DNA from: Kitasatospora sp. NBC_00240
GTDB lineage: Bacteria; Actinomycetota; Actinomycetes; Streptomycetales; Streptomycetaceae
Length of the DNA stretch: 64,000 bases
Direction of reading: 5' to 3'
Assembly (NCBI RefSeq): GCF_026342405.1
Contig: NZ_JAPEMU010000001.1
Coordinates: 8,556,001 to 8,620,000 of the forward strand
The stretch's first letter is position 1. Each line of letters begins with the position of its first letter. Below the pieces are notes generated by a model, which did not search any database, was not told the DNA's origin, and saw only the letters and a program-made list of their open reading frames with translations. Shown one piece after another: positions 17,905-27,595 of this stretch. The position numbers were made by a program, and so were the translations under genes.

Positions 17905-18003
17905 ACGTTTTGGGTCCCGAATGCGCAGACAGGGCGAAGTCGTCACTCTTACATGAGGGTTGACCCCGAAGGCGACTCCACCCTAGCCTCAACCCCAGCC
18001 AGT

Positions 18004-18038
18004 GTTCACATAGTCGACGAATGTTCAGATATGTGAAC
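18004..18038. promoter_or_regulatory. paired palindromic operator sites 2 and 3 upstream of GH3
   Basis: Site 3, GTTCAGATATGTGAAC (18023-18038), matches 15 of 16 positions of the ideal palindrome. Site 2 (18004-18019) keeps a perfect left half, GTTCACATA. The two start exactly 19 bp apart, the same offset as the pair at 57747 and 57766. This suggests cooperative binding of one regulator to both loci. The regulator is not identified. Confidence 0.65.
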
Positions 18039-18219
18039 CTGTATCGGCGTCAGGGGCTGTTCCGCTCCTCCTCTCCCCGCGCGAAAGCACCTGCCGTCCA
18101 GGACCGCCTCCCCCGCCCCGGGGGAGGCCGTCCCTCCGTCAGCCGGCGGAGACGTCAGAGACCGTCCCGTGGCCGTCCATGCCAACGGGAAGGATCCCCC
18201 TCCCCCATGGAGTCGTTCA

Positions 18220-21159
18220 ATGCCGAGCAAGCGTCACGTCCCCAGGTGGATGGCGGTGATGGCCGCAGTCGGGCTCGCCGTCCTCTCCCTCCCGGCACAG
18301 AGTCCGGTCGCCGAAGCCGCCCAGAATCCCTGGATGAACACCAGCCTGACGCCGGCCCAGCGGGCCGACAGCCTGCTGGCCGCGATGACCCAGGCCGAGA
18401 AGCTGACCATGCTGCACGGAGGGAAGTCCTGTGGCTACGTCGGCTGCGTCGACGGCAACAGCCGCCTCGGGATCCCGCCGTTGCACCTGCAGGACGGGCC
18501 GGTCGGAGTGGGTGACGGCCTGAGCGGCGTCACCCAGCTGGCCTCTCCGGTGTCCGGGGCGGCGACCTGGGACCCCAGCCTCATGCACAAGTACGGCGAG
18601 GTACTCGGCGCCGAGCAGTGGGGCAAGGGCGTCAACGTCGAGCTCGGCCCGACGGTGAACATCGTGCGGGATCCGCGGTGGGGCCGTGCCTTCGAGTCCT
18701 TCGGCGAGGACCCCTACCTGGCCGGCCGGATCGGCGTCGCGGACATCCAGGGCATTCAGAGCCAGGGCCCGATGGCGCAGGTCAAGCACTATGCGGCGTA
18801 CAACCAGGAGACCAACCGCTTCGGTATCGAGGACAATGTCGTCGTGTCCGACCGGGCGACCCGGGAGATCTACACCCCCGCGTTCGAGGCGGCCGTCAAG
18901 GGCGGCGTCGACTCGGTGATGTGCTCGTACAACCTGATCAACGGTCCGCATGCCTGCGAGAACGGCCCGATGCAGAACGGCATCCTCAAGGGCGACATGG
19001 GCTTCACCGGCTTCATCACCGCCGACTGGGGCGCCACCCACTCCACCGTCGCCTCGGCCAACAACGGCCTGGACATGGAGATGCCGGACAGCCAGTACTA
19101 CGGCAGCGCACTCACCACCGCCGTCAACAACGGCCAGGTTTCGCAGGCCACCCTGAACGACCACACCCGGCGCATCCTCACCTCGATGTTCCGGCAGGGC
19201 CTGTTCGACAAGACCCAGAACGGCGACATCAACGCCGTCGTCACCACCGCCGACCACCTCAACACCGCGAAGCAGGTCGCGATCCAGGGCAGCGTGCTGC
19301 TGAAGAACGCGAACAACGTCCTGCCGTTCACCGGTAGCACGCACAACGTGGCCGTCCTCGGCAGCGGCGGCGGGGCCGGCGCGATGACCCAGGGCGGCGG
19401 CAGCGCCGGCGTGACGGCCTCCGGCATCGTCACCCCGTACCAGGGGCTCAAGGCCCGTGGCGGCAGCGGCGTCAACGTCACCTACGCCCAGGGCGGCGCC
19501 CGCTCCGACGGCGCGCTGCCGCCGATCGACACCAGCCTGCTCACCCCCTCCTCCGGTTCGGGGCACGGTCTCACGGCCGACTACTTCAACAACCAGACCC
19601 TCGCCGCGCCGGCGGTGGCGTCCCGGGTCGAACCCACGGTGGACTCCACCTGGAACGGCGGCGCCCCGGTCCAGGGCACCTCCGGGGGCAGCTGGTCCGG
19701 GCGCTGGAGCGGCAAGGTGACCCCGCCGACCACCGGCACCTACACCTTCTCGCTGACCAGCGACGACGGCAGCCGGCTCTTCGTGAACGGCCAGAAGATC
19801 ATCGATCAGTGGCAGCCGCAGGCCTCGACCACCAGGACCGGCACCATCTCGCTGACCGCGGGCCAGCCGGTGAGCATCCAGGTGGACTACTACCAGGCCG
19901 GTGGTGCGTCCAACCTCACCCTCGGCTGGCTGCAGCCCGGCCAGAACCTGCACGACCAGGCGATCACGGCGGCCCGTAGTGCCGACGTGGCGGTGGTCTT
20001 CGCGAACAAGTTCGAGTCGGAGGGCAGCGATCTCGGTGACATCAACCTGCCCGCCGACCAGAACAAGCTGATCTCCGACGTCGCCGCGGTGAACCCGAAC
20101 ACCGTGGTCGTGGTGAACAGTGGATCGGCGGTGGCCATGCCGTGGGCGAACTCGGTGCGTGGCATCGTCGAGGCCTGGTACCCGGGCCAGGAGTACGGGA
20201 ACGCCCTGGCATCACTGCTGTTCGGCGACTCGAACTTCTCCGGCAAGCTGCCGGTGACGTTCCCGAAGTCGCTGGCCGACGTGCCGGCGAACACCGCGGC
20301 GCAGTTCCCCGGCCAGAACAACACGGTGCAGTACTCCGAGGGGATCAATGTCGGGTACCGCTGGTACGACAAGCAGAACATCGCCCCGGCCTATCCGTTC
20401 GGCTTCGGCCTGTCGTACACCACTTTCGGGTACGGCAATCTGACGGTCGGAACCCCCGACAGCGGCGGCAACGTCGCCGTGTCGTTCGACGTGACCAACA
20501 CCGGCTCGAAGGCCGGCTCCGAGATCGCCCAGGTCTACGTCGGGCAGCCCTCCAGCAGCGGCGAGCCGCCGCACAACCTGCGCGGCTTCCAGCGGGTCAC
20601 CCTCAACCCCGGAGCGACCCAGCGGGTGAACCTCACCCTCGACGCGCGCAGCTTCCAGTTCTGGAACGGCTCCTGGACCACCGCGCCCGGAGCGCAGGCG
20701 ATCAGCGTCGGCTCCTCCTCGCGTGACCTGCGCCTGAACGGCTCGGTGACGATCACCAACACTCCGGCCACCCAGACCGGCCCGATCAAGGGTGCCGAGT
20801 CCGGCCGCTGCATCGACGTGCCCGGCGCGAGCCAGGCCAACTCCACCGCGGTCGCGCTCTGGGACTGCAACAACGGCGCCAACCAGAGCTGGACCCTGAC
20901 CGCCAACCAGGAACTGAAGGTGTACGGCACCAAGTGCCTGGACGTCGCCGCCGGCGGCACCGCCGACGGCACGGCGGTCCAGATCTACGACTGCAACAAC
21001 ACGCCCGCGCAGAAGTGGACACTCAAGGCCGACGGCAGCATCGTCGGCGCCGGCTCGGGCAAGTGCCTCGACGCCAAGGCCCGCGGCACCGCGAACAGCA
21101 CGCCGATACAGCTGTGGACCTGCAACGGTCTGCCCAACCAGAAGTGGTCCCGCAGCTAG
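18220..21159 (+). CDS. secreted GH3 beta-glycosidase with PA14 insert and C-terminal ricin-B lectin domain
   Basis: 979 residues. A signal peptide (about 1-34, ending AEAA) is followed by the GH3 barrel with nucleophile Asp269 (GFITADWGA) and substrate-contact VKHYAAYNQE. The GH3 C-terminal sandwich is split by a PA14 domain (about 445-580, GLTADYFNNQ) and resumes at SADVAVVFANKFESEGSD. A fibronectin-III-like domain (to about 840) and a ricin-B beta-trefoil (about 855-979) complete the chain. GH3 members of this layout release beta-linked glucose, xylose or galactose from plant oligosaccharides; specificity cannot be read directly. I chose the ATG at 18220 because GGAG lies 7 bases upstream and the signal peptide follows; an in-frame start at 18169 is possible. 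The palindromes upstream imply inducible control. Confidence 0.9.
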   Translation: MPSKRHVPRWMAVMAAVGLAVLSLPAQSPVAEAAQNPWMNTSLTPAQRADSLLAAMTQAEKLTMLHGGKSCGYVGCVDGNSRLGIPPLHLQDGPVGVGDGLSGVTQLASPVSGAATWDPSLMHKYGEVLGAEQWGKGVNVELGPTVNIVRDPRWGRAFESFGEDPYLAGRIGVADIQGIQSQGPMAQVKHYAAYNQETNRFGIEDNVVVSDRATREIYTPAFEAAVKGGVDSVMCSYNLINGPHACENGPMQNGILKGDMGFTGFITADWGATHSTVASANNGLDMEMPDSQYYGSALTTAVNNGQVSQATLNDHTRRILTSMFRQGLFDKTQNGDINAVVTTADHLNTAKQVAIQGSVLLKNANNVLPFTGSTHNVAVLGSGGGAGAMTQGGGSAGVTASGIVTPYQGLKARGGSGVNVTYAQGGARSDGALPPIDTSLLTPSSGSGHGLTADYFNNQTLAAPAVASRVEPTVDSTWNGGAPVQGTSGGSWSGRWSGKVTPPTTGTYTFSLTSDDGSRLFVNGQKIIDQWQPQASTTRTGTISLTAGQPVSIQVDYYQAGGASNLTLGWLQPGQNLHDQAITAARSADVAVVFANKFESEGSDLGDINLPADQNKLISDVAAVNPNTVVVVNSGSAVAMPWANSVRGIVEAWYPGQEYGNALASLLFGDSNFSGKLPVTFPKSLADVPANTAAQFPGQNNTVQYSEGINVGYRWYDKQNIAPAYPFGFGLSYTTFGYGNLTVGTPDSGGNVAVSFDVTNTGSKAGSEIAQVYVGQPSSSGEPPHNLRGFQRVTLNPGATQRVNLTLDARSFQFWNGSWTTAPGAQAISVGSSSRDLRLNGSVTITNTPATQTGPIKGAESGRCIDVPGASQANSTAVALWDCNNGANQSWTLTANQELKVYGTKCLDVAAGGTADGTAVQIYDCNNTPAQKWTLKADGSIVGAGSGKCLDAKARGTANSTPIQLWTCNGLPNQKWSRS

Positions 21160-21203
21160 ATTCGGTGGCCGGCCACCTCCGGGGTTCCGGCCGAACGGGG
21201 CAT

Positions 21204-21248
21204 GTGCCGGTCCCCGGTGCGCGTCACCCGCGCGCAGGGGACCGGCAC
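21204..21248 (+). terminator. terminator after GH3
   Basis: A perfect 12-bp stem (GTGCCGGTCCCC and complement) with a 21-nt loop lies 45 bases after the GH3 stop. Confidence 0.75.
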
Positions 21249-21322
21249 GGACGAGTATGGATCATCAGCGCTCCGACGACCCGGGCCCACCGTACTGATC
21301 GGCAGTTAGGGGGTTCCATTTC

Positions 21323-21391
21323 CGCCTGCCCGCCTGCCCGCCTGCCCGCCTGCCCGACCGCCTGCCTGCCAACCCGCCCGCCTGCCCGACC
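21323..21391. repeat. octanucleotide tandem repeat
   Basis: CCTGCCCG is repeated four times in a row, then in degenerate form, within the 457-bp gap between GH3 and GH59. It is a simple-sequence tract that could vary in length; no coding signal is seen. The remainder of the gap holds the GH59 promoter region. Confidence 0.8.
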
Positions 21392-21616
21392 GGGCCGGAG
21401 CGGGTGCGAAGCCGCCGTGATCGAGCAGACCCGCTGTCCATGGGCAGGGAGCGTCCCCGCGGGTCCAGGAGTCCGGCCGAACACACCGGACCTGCTCGAC
21501 GCCGCCGGCCGATCCCCTCGCGGCCCCGCCACCGTCCTGCCACCGAAGCACCGCACGCCCACCCAAGCAGGAAACCACCGCGTGCCGTGCAACGAATCCA
21601 ACGGAAAGGTCCTTCC

Positions 21617-24001
21617 GTGAACCACACCCGAAAACTTCTCCCGCTGTGGGTGTTAGGGCTGCTTGCCGCGATGCTCGCGGTCGGAGCCACTCCGTCCCAG
21701 GCGGCCACGACCACGATCACTGTGGACGGCGCCCAGGGCGGCCGGACGTTCGACGGCATCGGCGCGATCAGCGGCGGCGGCGGCAACTCCCGGCTGCTGA
21801 GGGACTACCCGGCGGCCCAGCAGGCGCAGATCCTGGACTACCTGTTCAAGCCCGGGTACGGCGCGAACCTGCAGCTGCTGAAGGTGGAGATCGGCGGTGA
21901 CGCCAACTCCACCGACGGGTCGGAGCCGTCGATCGAGCACAGCCGCGGGGTGATCAACTGCAACGCCGGCTACGAGTTCTGGCTGGCCGAGCAGGCCAAG
22001 GCCCGCAACCCCGCCATCGGCCTCTACGGGCTGGCGTGGACCGCGCCCGGTTGGATCAACGGCGGCTTCTGGTCCACCGACACCGTCAACTACCTGATCT
22101 CGTGGCTCGGCTGCGCCAAGCAGCACGGCCTGACCATCAGCTACCTCGGCGGCTGGAACGAGCGCGGCCACGACGCCAACTGGTACGTCCAGCTGCGTTC
22201 GGCGCTCGACAGCGCCGGGTACTCCGGTGTGAAGCTGGTCGCCGCCGACAGCGGCTGGGACGTGGCCGACGACATGGCCAAGAACAAGGCCTTCAACGAT
22301 GCGGTCGCGATCATCGGCTCGCACTACCCCTGCGGGTACGGCAACGACGACATCGCCAAGACCTGCTCCACCACCACCACCGCCCGCAACAGCGGCAAGC
22401 CCCTGTGGGCCAGCGAGGGCGGCTCGAACGACATGGACAGCGGGACCCCGGCGCTGATCCGCGCCATCACCCGCGGCTACACCGACGCCAGGATGACCAG
22501 CTACTTCAACTGGCCGCTGATCGCGGCGATCTACCCGAATCTTCCCTACAACACCGTGGGTCTGGCCACCGCCCCTTCCCCCTGGTCGGGCAACTACACC
22601 ATCGGCGCCAGCACCTGGGCCACCGCGCAGGTCACCCAGTTCACCCGGCCCGGCTGGAAGTTCATCGACTCGGCCTCGGGCTACCTCGGCGGCACGGAGT
22701 CCAACGGCACCTATGTGACCCTGAAGTCGAACACCGGCTCGGACTACTCCACCATCCTGGAGACCACCACCTCCACCGGGACGCAGACCGCCAACTTCCA
22801 TGTCCAGGGCGGCCTGTCGACCGGCACCGTGCACGTGTGGGCCACGAAGGTGAACTCGCCGAGCCCGGCGACGTCCTTCGTCCACACGCAGGACATCACC
22901 CCGAGCAACGGTTCCTACTCGCTGACCATGCAGCCCGGGTACGTCTACACGGTCAGCACGACGACCGGCCAGGGCAAGGGCACGGCGACCGCGCCGGCCG
23001 CGCACCCGCTCGCACTGCCCTACACCGACAACTTCGACGGCTACGGCAACGGCACCGAGGCCACGTACCTGTCCGACATGCAGGGCTCCTTCGAGGTCCA
23101 GCCCTGCACCGGCCGCACCGGCAAGTGCGTCCAGCAGATGGCGCCCGTCAAGCCGATCGAGTGGCAGGACGACTCAGACTCCTACGCACTGATCGGCGAC
23201 ACGACCTGGTCCAACTACACCGTCAGCGCCGACGTCCTGCTGCGCGGCGCGGGCACCACCGAACTGCTCGGCCGCGCCAACACCCAGAAGCGCCCGCAGT
23301 CGCACATGAACGCCTACTACCTCCGGATCCGGGACACCGGGCAGTGGTGGATCGAGAAGATGTACACCGACGGCTCCAACCACACCCTGGCCACCGGCAC
23401 CACCACCGCGCTGGGCACCGGTACCTGGCACAACCTCTCCCTCGCCTTCCAGGGCTCGCAGATCACGGCCAAGGTCGACGGCAAGCAGATCGGCACGGTC
23501 AGCGACAGCTCCTTCCAGTCCGGACAGGCCGGCCTCGGCATCCAGGGCTACCGCACCGACCAGTTCGACAACCTCTCGATCACCCCGGGTTCGGGCAGCG
23601 CGGGCGGTACCGTGACCGGGCCGGTCACCAGTGCCCTGAACGCCGCGAAGTGCCTGGACGACTACACCGGCTCCACCACCGCCGGCGCCGTCGTCGACAT
23701 CTGGGACTGCAACGGCACCCCCGCCCAGCAATGGACCGTCGGCAACAGCGCCGTCACCGTCAACGGCCTCTGCCTGGACGTCGTCGGAGCGGCCACCGCC
23801 AACGGCTCGGCGGTTGATCTGTGGACCTGCAACGGGCAGGGCAACCAGCAGTGGAACCTCAGCAACGGCACCCTGGTCAACCCCGCCTCCGGCCGCTGCC
23901 TCGACATCCCCGCCTCCAACACGGCCAACGGCACCAAGCTGAACATCTGGGACTGCAACGGCGGCGCCAACCAGAGGTGGAACGTGCCCGTCGCCTCCTG
24001 A
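21617..24001 (+). CDS. secreted GH59 beta-galactosidase (galactocerebrosidase-like) with ricin-B lectin domain
   Basis: 794 residues. A signal peptide (about 1-31, PSQAA) is followed by a GH59 TIM barrel (about 36-340). It closely follows the family pattern: FDGIGAISGGGGNSRLL, QILDYLFKPGYGANLQLLKVE and EIGGDANSTDG, with acid/base Glu182 (GGWNERGHDAN) and nucleophile Glu267 (LWASEGGSND). Next come a beta-sandwich and a laminin-G-like domain (about 470-660, ending DQFDNLSI) as in mammalian GALC, then a ricin-B beta-trefoil (about 670-794). The family removes terminal beta-galactose. In mammals the substrate is galactosylceramide; with a lectin domain and these neighbours a plant or microbial galactan is likelier. 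The GTG at 21617 is preceded by GGAAAGG. It has its own terminator. Confidence 0.9.
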   Translation: MNHTRKLLPLWVLGLLAAMLAVGATPSQAATTTITVDGAQGGRTFDGIGAISGGGGNSRLLRDYPAAQQAQILDYLFKPGYGANLQLLKVEIGGDANSTDGSEPSIEHSRGVINCNAGYEFWLAEQAKARNPAIGLYGLAWTAPGWINGGFWSTDTVNYLISWLGCAKQHGLTISYLGGWNERGHDANWYVQLRSALDSAGYSGVKLVAADSGWDVADDMAKNKAFNDAVAIIGSHYPCGYGNDDIAKTCSTTTTARNSGKPLWASEGGSNDMDSGTPALIRAITRGYTDARMTSYFNWPLIAAIYPNLPYNTVGLATAPSPWSGNYTIGASTWATAQVTQFTRPGWKFIDSASGYLGGTESNGTYVTLKSNTGSDYSTILETTTSTGTQTANFHVQGGLSTGTVHVWATKVNSPSPATSFVHTQDITPSNGSYSLTMQPGYVYTVSTTTGQGKGTATAPAAHPLALPYTDNFDGYGNGTEATYLSDMQGSFEVQPCTGRTGKCVQQMAPVKPIEWQDDSDSYALIGDTTWSNYTVSADVLLRGAGTTELLGRANTQKRPQSHMNAYYLRIRDTGQWWIEKMYTDGSNHTLATGTTTALGTGTWHNLSLAFQGSQITAKVDGKQIGTVSDSSFQSGQAGLGIQGYRTDQFDNLSITPGSGSAGGTVTGPVTSALNAAKCLDDYTGSTTAGAVVDIWDCNGTPAQQWTVGNSAVTVNGLCLDVVGAATANGSAVDLWTCNGQGNQQWNLSNGTLVNPASGRCLDIPASNTANGTKLNIWDCNGGANQRWNVPVAS

Positions 24002-24009
24002 CCGACCGC

Positions 24010-24050
24010 GGCGTCCGGGCGGACGTCCCCTGATCGCCCGCCCGGACGCC
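24010..24050 (+). terminator. terminator after GH59
   Basis: A perfect 13-bp stem (GGCGTCCGGGCGG and complement), 15-nt loop, starts 9 bases after the stop. Repeated GCCCATGGGC palindromes follow at about 24049-24065. Confidence 0.85.
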
Positions 24051-24212
24051 CATGGGCCCATGGGCCCGTGAGCCCGTGCGCCAGAAGCGGCGGTGCCCGG
24101 CCGTCGCACGCCCGGGCGGCCGGACCCCGCCGACCGTGCCCACCGCGGCTCCCCGAGCCGCGCCGGGTACGGCCTCACCGAACCTGCGCTCCGCCGAATT
24201 CGAGGAGGAACC

Positions 24213-25343
24213 ATGACCAAGCGATCCACCGCAGGCCTGCTCGCCGCGCTGACCGTCGCCTCCGGCCTCGCCGCCGTGCTGCCGGCCACGACCGCCACGG
24301 CCGCGGACGCCCGGCCCGCTGCCGCCGCACCCGCGGCGCTACGGGTGCTGCCCCTGGGGGACTCCATCACCTGGGGCGTCGGAAGCCCCAGCGGCAACAG
24401 CTACCGGGGCTTTCTCGCCAACCAGCTGACCGCGGAGGGCCACACGCTGGACTTCGTGGGATCCGGCCGCAACGGATCGACGGCCGATCCGGACAACGAG
24501 GGCCACTCGGGCTGGCGGATAGACCAGATCGCCGCCATCACCGACGCCACCGTGGCCCGCTACCGGCCCAACGTGGTGCTGCTGGAGATCGGCACCAACG
24601 ACCTGGGCCAGAACTACCAGGTGCCCACGGCCACCGACCGCCTCAGTGCCCTGATCGACCAGATCACCCGGGGCGCCCCGGACGCCACTGTCCTGGTCGG
24701 CTCCGTGATCGTCTCCACCAGCGGGACCGAGGAGGCGAACCGGCCCGCCTTCAACCAGAAGCTGCCCGGCATCGTCCAGGCGAAGCAGTCCGCCGGCAAG
24801 CACGTCCGTCTCGTCGACATGGGAGCCCTGACCGCCGCCGACCTGTCGGATTCCCTGCACCCGAACGACAACGGCTTCCAGAAGATGGCCACCGCCTTCA
24901 ACTCCGGCATCCAGGCCGCCGACGCCGCCGGCTGGGTCAAGGCGCCCGTCGCCCTCGGCGGCCAGGTGCAGTCCGGCATCGCCGGCAAGTGCATGGATGT
25001 CAACGCCGGCAGCACCGCCAACGGCACCGCCGTGCAGATCTGGTCCTGCAACGGCACCCAGGCGCAGTGGTGGAACGCCTACGGCGACGGCACCCTGCGG
25101 TCGACGGGCAAGTGCCTGGACGCGAGCGCCAACGGCACCGCCAACGGCACCCCGGTCGAGATCTGGGACTGCAACGGCGGCGCCAACCAGGTCTGGCAGG
25201 CGCACAACGGGGGGTACCGCAACCCGGTGTCCGGGCGCTGCCTCGACGACCCTGCCGCCTCGACCACCAACGGCACGCGACTGGTGCTGTGGGACTGCAA
25301 CGGCGGTGCCAACCAGCGCTGGACGGCACTCCAGCCCGGCTGA
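24213..25343 (+). CDS. secreted SGNH/GDSL esterase with ricin-B lectin domain
   Basis: 376 residues. A signal peptide (about 1-31) precedes an SGNH hydrolase domain (about 43-240) with block I GDSIT (Ser51), block III GTND (127-130) and the catalytic pair in DSLHPND (Asp213, His216). The C-terminal beta-trefoil (about 255-375) has the three Q-x-W repeats. The sequence resembles CE3-type acetylxylan esterases, so removal of acetyl groups from plant polysaccharide is the best guess. The start at 24213 has an excellent GAGGAGGAA site. It is one of seven lectin-bearing secreted proteins in the window. Confidence 0.88.
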   Translation: MTKRSTAGLLAALTVASGLAAVLPATTATAADARPAAAAPAALRVLPLGDSITWGVGSPSGNSYRGFLANQLTAEGHTLDFVGSGRNGSTADPDNEGHSGWRIDQIAAITDATVARYRPNVVLLEIGTNDLGQNYQVPTATDRLSALIDQITRGAPDATVLVGSVIVSTSGTEEANRPAFNQKLPGIVQAKQSAGKHVRLVDMGALTAADLSDSLHPNDNGFQKMATAFNSGIQAADAAGWVKAPVALGGQVQSGIAGKCMDVNAGSTANGTAVQIWSCNGTQAQWWNAYGDGTLRSTGKCLDASANGTANGTPVEIWDCNGGANQVWQAHNGGYRNPVSGRCLDDPAASTTNGTRLVLWDCNGGANQRWTALQPG

Positions 25344-25490
25344 CGCCGAAGTCCCCGGCCCGGCTCCCACAGCGCGGGCGCGGTGGGCCGCAGCTCGTCG
25401 AACGGCCCCACGTACACCCTGCCTGCCCCGGGCACCGCACGGAGCCGGTGAATCCGCTCGTGTTCCTCATCGATCCGCAAGGAGATCTCC

Positions 25491-27587
25491 GTGTTCGGTA
25501 CAGCCCCGCACAGGCGGCGCCATCGCCGATGGCCGCGGTCCGTGGTCGCCGCGCCGGCCATGGTCGCGGCGCTGGTGGCCACTGTGACGACCAGTGCGCC
25601 CGTCGCGTCCGCGGCGACCGGCTCCCCGGTGGTCTCCGCCGCGGCGGGCCGCTGCCTGGACGTGGTCGGCAACAAGACGACCGACGGCACCGGGATCAAC
25701 ATCTACGACTGCGACTCCTCGAAGGCCAACCAGGCGTGGACCTTCACCTCGGCCGGTGAGCTGCGGGTCTACGACAGCCCGAAGTGTCTGGACGTGGCCC
25801 ACAACTCCACCACCGCCGGTGCCGTGGTGCAGATCTGGTCCTGCAACGGCGCCACCAACCAGAAGTGGAGGATCAACGGCGACGGCACCGTCACCGGCGT
25901 GCAGTCGGGGCTGTGCCTGGACGTGGTCGGCGCGAACACCGCGAACAGCACCCTGGTGCAGATGTGGACGTGCAACGGCCAGAGCAACCAGAAGTGGCGG
26001 ACCACCGCCGGTGACACCCAGCCGCCGACGGTGCCGGGCAACCCGAGGTTCAGCAACCTGCTGTGCGACTCGGTGACGTTCGCCTGGAACGCGTCGACCG
26101 ACAACACCGCAGTGGCGTTCTACGACGTCTACCACGACGGCCAGTTGATGAAGTCGGTCAGCGGGTCGACCCTGTCCACCAGCCTGACGGTGGTCCCCGG
26201 CGTCACCTGGGGGCTGTACGTCAACGCCCGCGACGCGGCCGGCAACGTCTCGCAGGCCAGCTCGACGGTGCCGATCACCGCGCCGCAGTGCCAGGCCGAC
26301 ACCCAGGCGCCGACCGCGCCCGGGTCGCTCACCGGGACGGTCTCCGGCACCACGGTCACCCTGAAGTGGTCCGCGTCCACCGACAACATCGGCGTCAAGT
26401 ACTACGACATCTACCGCGGCAGCACCAAGGCCGGCACGGTCACCGGCAGCGGGACGACCCCGCCGGCCACGACCTTCATCGACAGCGGACTGACTGCGAA
26501 CACGAACTACTCCTACTACGTGGTGGCCCGCGACGCCCAGGCCAACACCTCCGCGCACAGCAACACCGCAACTCTGAGGACCGGCGCCGCGTGCGGCAGC
26601 CCGGTGTGCACCGTCACGCAGATCGGCACCGACACCGACATCCCCTGGGGCCTGGTGACCCTGCCCGACGGGACGGTCCTCTACAACCGCCGCGACGCCC
26701 ACGACATCGTCCACCTCAACCCGGCCACCGGCGCGAAGACGACCGTGGGCACCGTGCCGAACGTCGACAACACCGACGGGGAGGGCGGCCTGACCGGGCT
26801 GGCGATCGCGCCCAGCTTCGCCACGGACCACTGGCTGTACATCATGCACACCTCGCCGACCGACAACCGGATCGTGCGGATCAAGCTGGAGAACGACAAG
26901 CTCACCCTCGGCAGCGAGCAGGTCCTGCTGTCCGGCATCCTGCGCAACAAGTTCCACGACGGGGGACGGCTGCGGTTCGGCCCTGACGGCAAGCTCTACG
27001 CGAGCACCGGCGACGCGCAGAACGGCGACAACGCGCAGAACAGGAGCAGCCTCAACGGCAAGATCCTGCGCCTGAACCCCGACGGCACCGTTCCCTCGGA
27101 CAACCCGTTCGGCACCTATGTCTGGAGCTACGGGCACCGCAACCCGCAGGGGCTCGCCTTCGACTCCCAGGGGCGTTTGTGGGAGCAGGAGTTCGGCAAC
27201 TCGGTGATGGACGAGACGAACCTGATCACCAAGGGCGGCAACTACGGCTGGCCCGCCTGCGAGGGCACCAGCGGCACCTGCGGCACCGCCGGGTACATCG
27301 CCCCGAAGCACACCTACACCACCGCCGACGGCTCCTGCTCCGGCATCGCCGTCGTCCGCGACGTCCTCTACGTGGCCTGCGAGCGCGGCACCCGCATGTA
27401 CCGCGAAGTCATCAACGGCAATGAACTGACCGATGTGCAGGTCTACTTCAACGGCACCTACGGCCGGCTGCGCACGGTCGAACCCGCCCCCGACGGCGGC
27501 CTGTGGCTGACCACCTCCAACACCGGCGACAAGGACAGCATCCCGAACAACAGCAACGAGAAGCTCTTCCACGTCGCTCTCGGCTGA
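25491..27587 (+). CDS. secreted PQQ-type sugar (glucose/sorbosone) dehydrogenase with N-terminal ricin-B and two fibronectin III domains
   Basis: 698 residues. A signal peptide with a long basic start (about 1-42) is followed by ricin-B (about 45-170), two Fn3 domains (about 175-355, PPTVPGNPRF and APTAPGSLTG), and a six-bladed propeller of the soluble glucose/sorbosone dehydrogenase family (about 360-698; IPWGLVTLPDG, HDGGRLRFGPDGKLYASTGD, GHRNPQGLAFD). Members oxidise aldoses with PQQ, and AA12 relatives oxidise pyranoses. Whether this protein binds PQQ cannot be decided by eye. The order lectin-Fn3-Fn3-dehydrogenase would fix an oxidase-like domain to polysaccharide. It could produce aldonates for the sugar-acid genes further right. 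The GTG at 25491 follows AAGGAGA. Confidence 0.85.
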   Translation: MFGTAPHRRRHRRWPRSVVAAPAMVAALVATVTTSAPVASAATGSPVVSAAAGRCLDVVGNKTTDGTGINIYDCDSSKANQAWTFTSAGELRVYDSPKCLDVAHNSTTAGAVVQIWSCNGATNQKWRINGDGTVTGVQSGLCLDVVGANTANSTLVQMWTCNGQSNQKWRTTAGDTQPPTVPGNPRFSNLLCDSVTFAWNASTDNTAVAFYDVYHDGQLMKSVSGSTLSTSLTVVPGVTWGLYVNARDAAGNVSQASSTVPITAPQCQADTQAPTAPGSLTGTVSGTTVTLKWSASTDNIGVKYYDIYRGSTKAGTVTGSGTTPPATTFIDSGLTANTNYSYYVVARDAQANTSAHSNTATLRTGAACGSPVCTVTQIGTDTDIPWGLVTLPDGTVLYNRRDAHDIVHLNPATGAKTTVGTVPNVDNTDGEGGLTGLAIAPSFATDHWLYIMHTSPTDNRIVRIKLENDKLTLGSEQVLLSGILRNKFHDGGRLRFGPDGKLYASTGDAQNGDNAQNRSSLNGKILRLNPDGTVPSDNPFGTYVWSYGHRNPQGLAFDSQGRLWEQEFGNSVMDETNLITKGGNYGWPACEGTSGTCGTAGYIAPKHTYTTADGSCSGIAVVRDVLYVACERGTRMYREVINGNELTDVQVYFNGTYGRLRTVEPAPDGGLWLTTSNTGDKDSIPNNSNEKLFHVALG

Positions 27588-27595
27588 CACCGGCA

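Noticed and set aside
21323-21391. CCTGCCCG repeats as regulatory binding array
   Set aside because: Pure low-complexity tract without symmetry; better explained as slippage-prone simple sequence.
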